This document shows, piece after piece, positions 63,855 through 64,000 of a stretch of DNA of 64,000 bases; the first letter of the stretch is position 1, and each line of letters opens with the position of its first letter. Under the pieces are notes generated by a model that searched no databases, had not been told where the DNA came from, and worked only from the letters and a program-made list of their open reading frames with translations. Source of the stretch: Aureobasidium sp. EXF-3400 (Eukaryota; Ascomycota; Dothideomycetes; Dothideales; Saccotheciaceae). Location: assembly GCA_024195585.1 (NCBI GenBank), contig SWBL01000105.1, positions 82,976-146,975 on the forward strand. Reading direction: 5' to 3'. A program made the translations under genes and the position numbers.

Positions 63855-64000
63855 TTAACCGGAACCACCCTTGAACTTCTTTCCGAAGAGGATGAGCTGG
63901 GCCTGGTCGTAGATGGACAGGACACCGGCACCGGCAACACCACGGAGGATGTTGGCACCAGCACCCTTGAAGAGAGACTTGACACCCTCAGCGGCGACGA
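63855..64000 (-). CDS. AAC: ADP/ATP carrier, C-terminal end (5' part beyond the window)
   Basis: The minus-strand frame is open to the right edge and ends at the TAA at 63855-63857. The last 48 codons read [20 protein letters not shown] then [18 protein letters not shown] and a basic, Gly-rich end KKFKGGSG. This is the third repeat of the mitochondrial ADP/ATP translocase, matching its invariant FKGAxxNxLRGxAGAxVLxxYDQ block. It exchanges ADP and ATP across the inner mitochondrial membrane. Only the end is visible, so its start and introns cannot be given. Confidence 0.9.
   Translation of the reverse strand, partial: VAAEGVKSLFKGAGANILRGVAGAGVLSIYDQAQLILFGKKFKGGSG

Overview
The window is nuclear DNA of a filamentous ascomycete (Pezizomycotina), most likely a dothideomycete; the class is an inference. 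The subphylum rests on a Woronin-body HEX1 gene ending in the peroxisomal signal SRL, on fungal-type PKA, SHO1, MKK1, SNF4, ERG24 and VMA21 genes, and on many short introns (about 49-135 nt, GTAAGT/GTACGT-type donors, CTAAC/CTGAC branch sites). I recognised 32 genes, two of them cut by the window edges. There are no rRNA genes, convincing tRNA genes, transposons, CRISPR arrays or biosynthetic gene clusters. All exon borders below were placed by eye from reading frames, splice signals and family similarity. Every full multi-exon model closes to a whole number of codons.

Layout, 1-20 kb: end of a DUF2406-like gene, VMA21 (V-ATPase assembly) divergent from FUN30 (Snf2 remodeler), a tandem pair of related uncharacterised genes (5.9-9.7 kb), a ZRC1-type vacuolar zinc transporter, an ACSF2-like acyl-CoA synthetase, a PKA catalytic subunit and the SHO1 osmosensor. 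20-36 kb: an ABC-F ATPase tail-to-tail with a RO-10/p24 dynactin gene, an AVT-type vacuolar amino-acid transporter, a carrier-family protein with an unusual amphipathic tail, a divergent kinase with a repeat tail, HEX1, and a mitochondrial PP2C. 36-48 kb: a small four-helix membrane protein, a GH79 glycosidase, SNF4 (AMPK gamma), a heme-thiolate peroxygenase, a tandem-MYND protein, and then the most gene-poor stretch (45.5-48.1 kb). 48-64 kb: TAF14, RanBP1/YRB1, an LMBR1-domain protein, AIM18, glutaredoxin, the cell-wall-integrity MAPKK MKK1, an MRL1-like sorting receptor, ERG24, a proline-rich unknown, and the 3' end of the ADP/ATP carrier gene.

The gene set is mainly housekeeping and signalling: chromatin and transcription (FUN30, TAF14), stress and nutrient kinases (PKA, SHO1, MKK1, SNF4), vacuole and peroxisome functions (VMA21, ZRC1, AVT, HEX1), and mitochondrial proteins (AIM18, PP2C, ACSF2, AAC). 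Neighbours share promoters or terminators but do not form one pathway. The least explained parts are the tandem pair at 5.9-9.7 kb, the seven-copy ~15-residue phenylalanine repeat behind the kinase at 28 kb, the 33-residue amphipathic repeat on the carrier at 27.7 kb, the repeat-bearing N-terminal extension of HEX1, and the tandem-MYND gene whose first coding exon is the ATG alone.
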